Origin: Actinomycetota bacterium
Lineage (GTDB): Bacteria; Acidobacteriota; Blastocatellia; Chloracidobacteriales; Chloracidobacteriaceae
Direction: 5' to 3'
NCBI GenBank assembly: GCA_013298335.1
Contig: JAAFHI010000257.1
Span: forward strand, 1-5,785
DNA: 5,785 nt
In this document: piece by piece, positions 5,540-5,785 of the stretch
Numbering within the stretch: position 1 is the first letter of the stretch
Layout: each line of letters opens with the position of its first letter
Notes under the pieces: generated by a model
Database searches by the model: none
Seen by the model: only the letters and a program-made list of their open reading frames with translations
What the model was told of the DNA's origin: nothing
Program-made: the position numbers and the translations under genes

Positions 5540-5785
5540 GTGTCGAACCGTTTCAATACCTTCACCTTCATCGCGCCCATCGCGGAACTTGTCCCTCAAT
5601 TCACGCAACTGCTCGAACATTTCGGTTTGCGGCATGTTTCAGCCGAGGACGCGGACCTCCTCCTGGATTTTTCCCGTTTCGGACAAACCCTTGACCCTGC
5701 GGAACTTGGCGCTCCTTTCGTGGCGTGGCAGGGAATGACGGCCTGTCGCCTGGAATCCGAGGTCGTGCTTTCCTTTCGGGACTGG
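5540..5785 (+). CDS. Unidentified protein, N-terminal part (partial), probable RiPP-cluster member
   Basis: A frame free of stops runs from 5438 to the window edge; a TAA at 5435-5437 closes it upstream. The GTG at 5540 is the chosen start, giving 82 visible residues beginning MSNRFNTFTFIAPIAELVPQ. Earlier options are GTG 5438, which lies inside the hairpin, and TTG 5492. No ribosome site is convincing for any of them. Codons are G/C-rich at third positions (TTC, ACC, ATC, GCG), which supports real coding. The visible part is hydrophobic and acidic, with HFGLRHVSAEDADLLLDFSR and WQGMTACRLE; I do not recognise a family. It shows no amidotransferase N-terminus typical of asparagine-synthetase-like lasso cyclases. 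A divergent HPr-kinase-like accessory protein is one guess from lasso clusters, with little support. Confidence 0.55.
   Translation, partial: MSNRFNTFTFIAPIAELVPQFTQLLEHFGLRHVSAEDADLLLDFSRFGQTLDPAELGAPFVAWQGMTACRLESEVVLSFRDW

Noticed and set aside
5446..5738. Two alternative plus-strand frames at the right end
   Set aside because: Both are rich in Ser, Arg, Pro and Cys with no sensible pattern, and they compete with the third-position-GC-rich frame that includes 5540-5785.
1..5785. CRISPR array, tRNA or rRNA gene, insertion sequence
   Set aside because: No regularly spaced repeats, cloverleaf-like segments, rRNA-like stretches or transposase reading were seen on either strand.

Overview
The window looks like chromosomal DNA of an Acidobacteriota-type bacterium, possibly of the Blastocatellia or a relative. 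The reasons are the moderately high G+C, the outer-membrane receptor with an N-terminal carboxypeptidase-regulatory-like domain (a receptor family greatly expanded in that phylum), and the MltD-like lytic transglycosylase with a helical-repeat N-terminus. This placement is inferred from protein style and is not proven.

Layout. (1) Positions 1-436, minus strand: the N-terminal end of a TonB-dependent-receptor-like protein, with a signal peptide and the regulatory-like beta-sandwich domain, running off the left edge. (2) A 244-bp divergent spacer. (3) A plus-strand housekeeping pair, hisS (681-1997) and pta (2007-3014), 9 bp apart and probably co-transcribed. (4) A 204-bp spacer with the best sigma70-type promoter in the window (3052-3081) and a roughly 130-nt leader, serving (5) a secreted MltD-like murein transglycosylase (3219-4583). 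(6) A 150-bp spacer built as nested inverted repeats around a candidate promoter. (7) The start of a small RiPP (ribosomally made, post-translationally modified peptide) gene cluster: a B2-type leader peptidase of the lasso-peptide class (4734-5216), a 51-residue precursor peptide (5248-5403), a strong hairpin with a T-rich flank just after the precursor (5426-5482), and the beginning of an unidentified gene that leaves the window.

How the genes work together. HisS, Pta and the transglycosylase have ordinary, separate jobs (translation, acetyl-phosphate metabolism, wall turnover). The notable part is the right end. The B2 protein has the Cys/His/acid arrangement of the transglutaminase-like leader peptidase. 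The peptide carries a variant of the leader motif bound by RRE/B1 proteins (aromatic-x-x-Pro-x-Leu), and the conserved spacing puts a Gly exactly where a lasso core would start. The predicted 15-residue core, however, has its only acidic residue at position 6 rather than at 7-9, so it does not fit a known lasso ring. The hairpin after the precursor looks like an attenuator that would give much precursor and less downstream enzyme. No RRE/B1 protein, asparagine-synthetase-like cyclase or exporter lies in the window. If the cluster is complete they should follow beyond position 5785.
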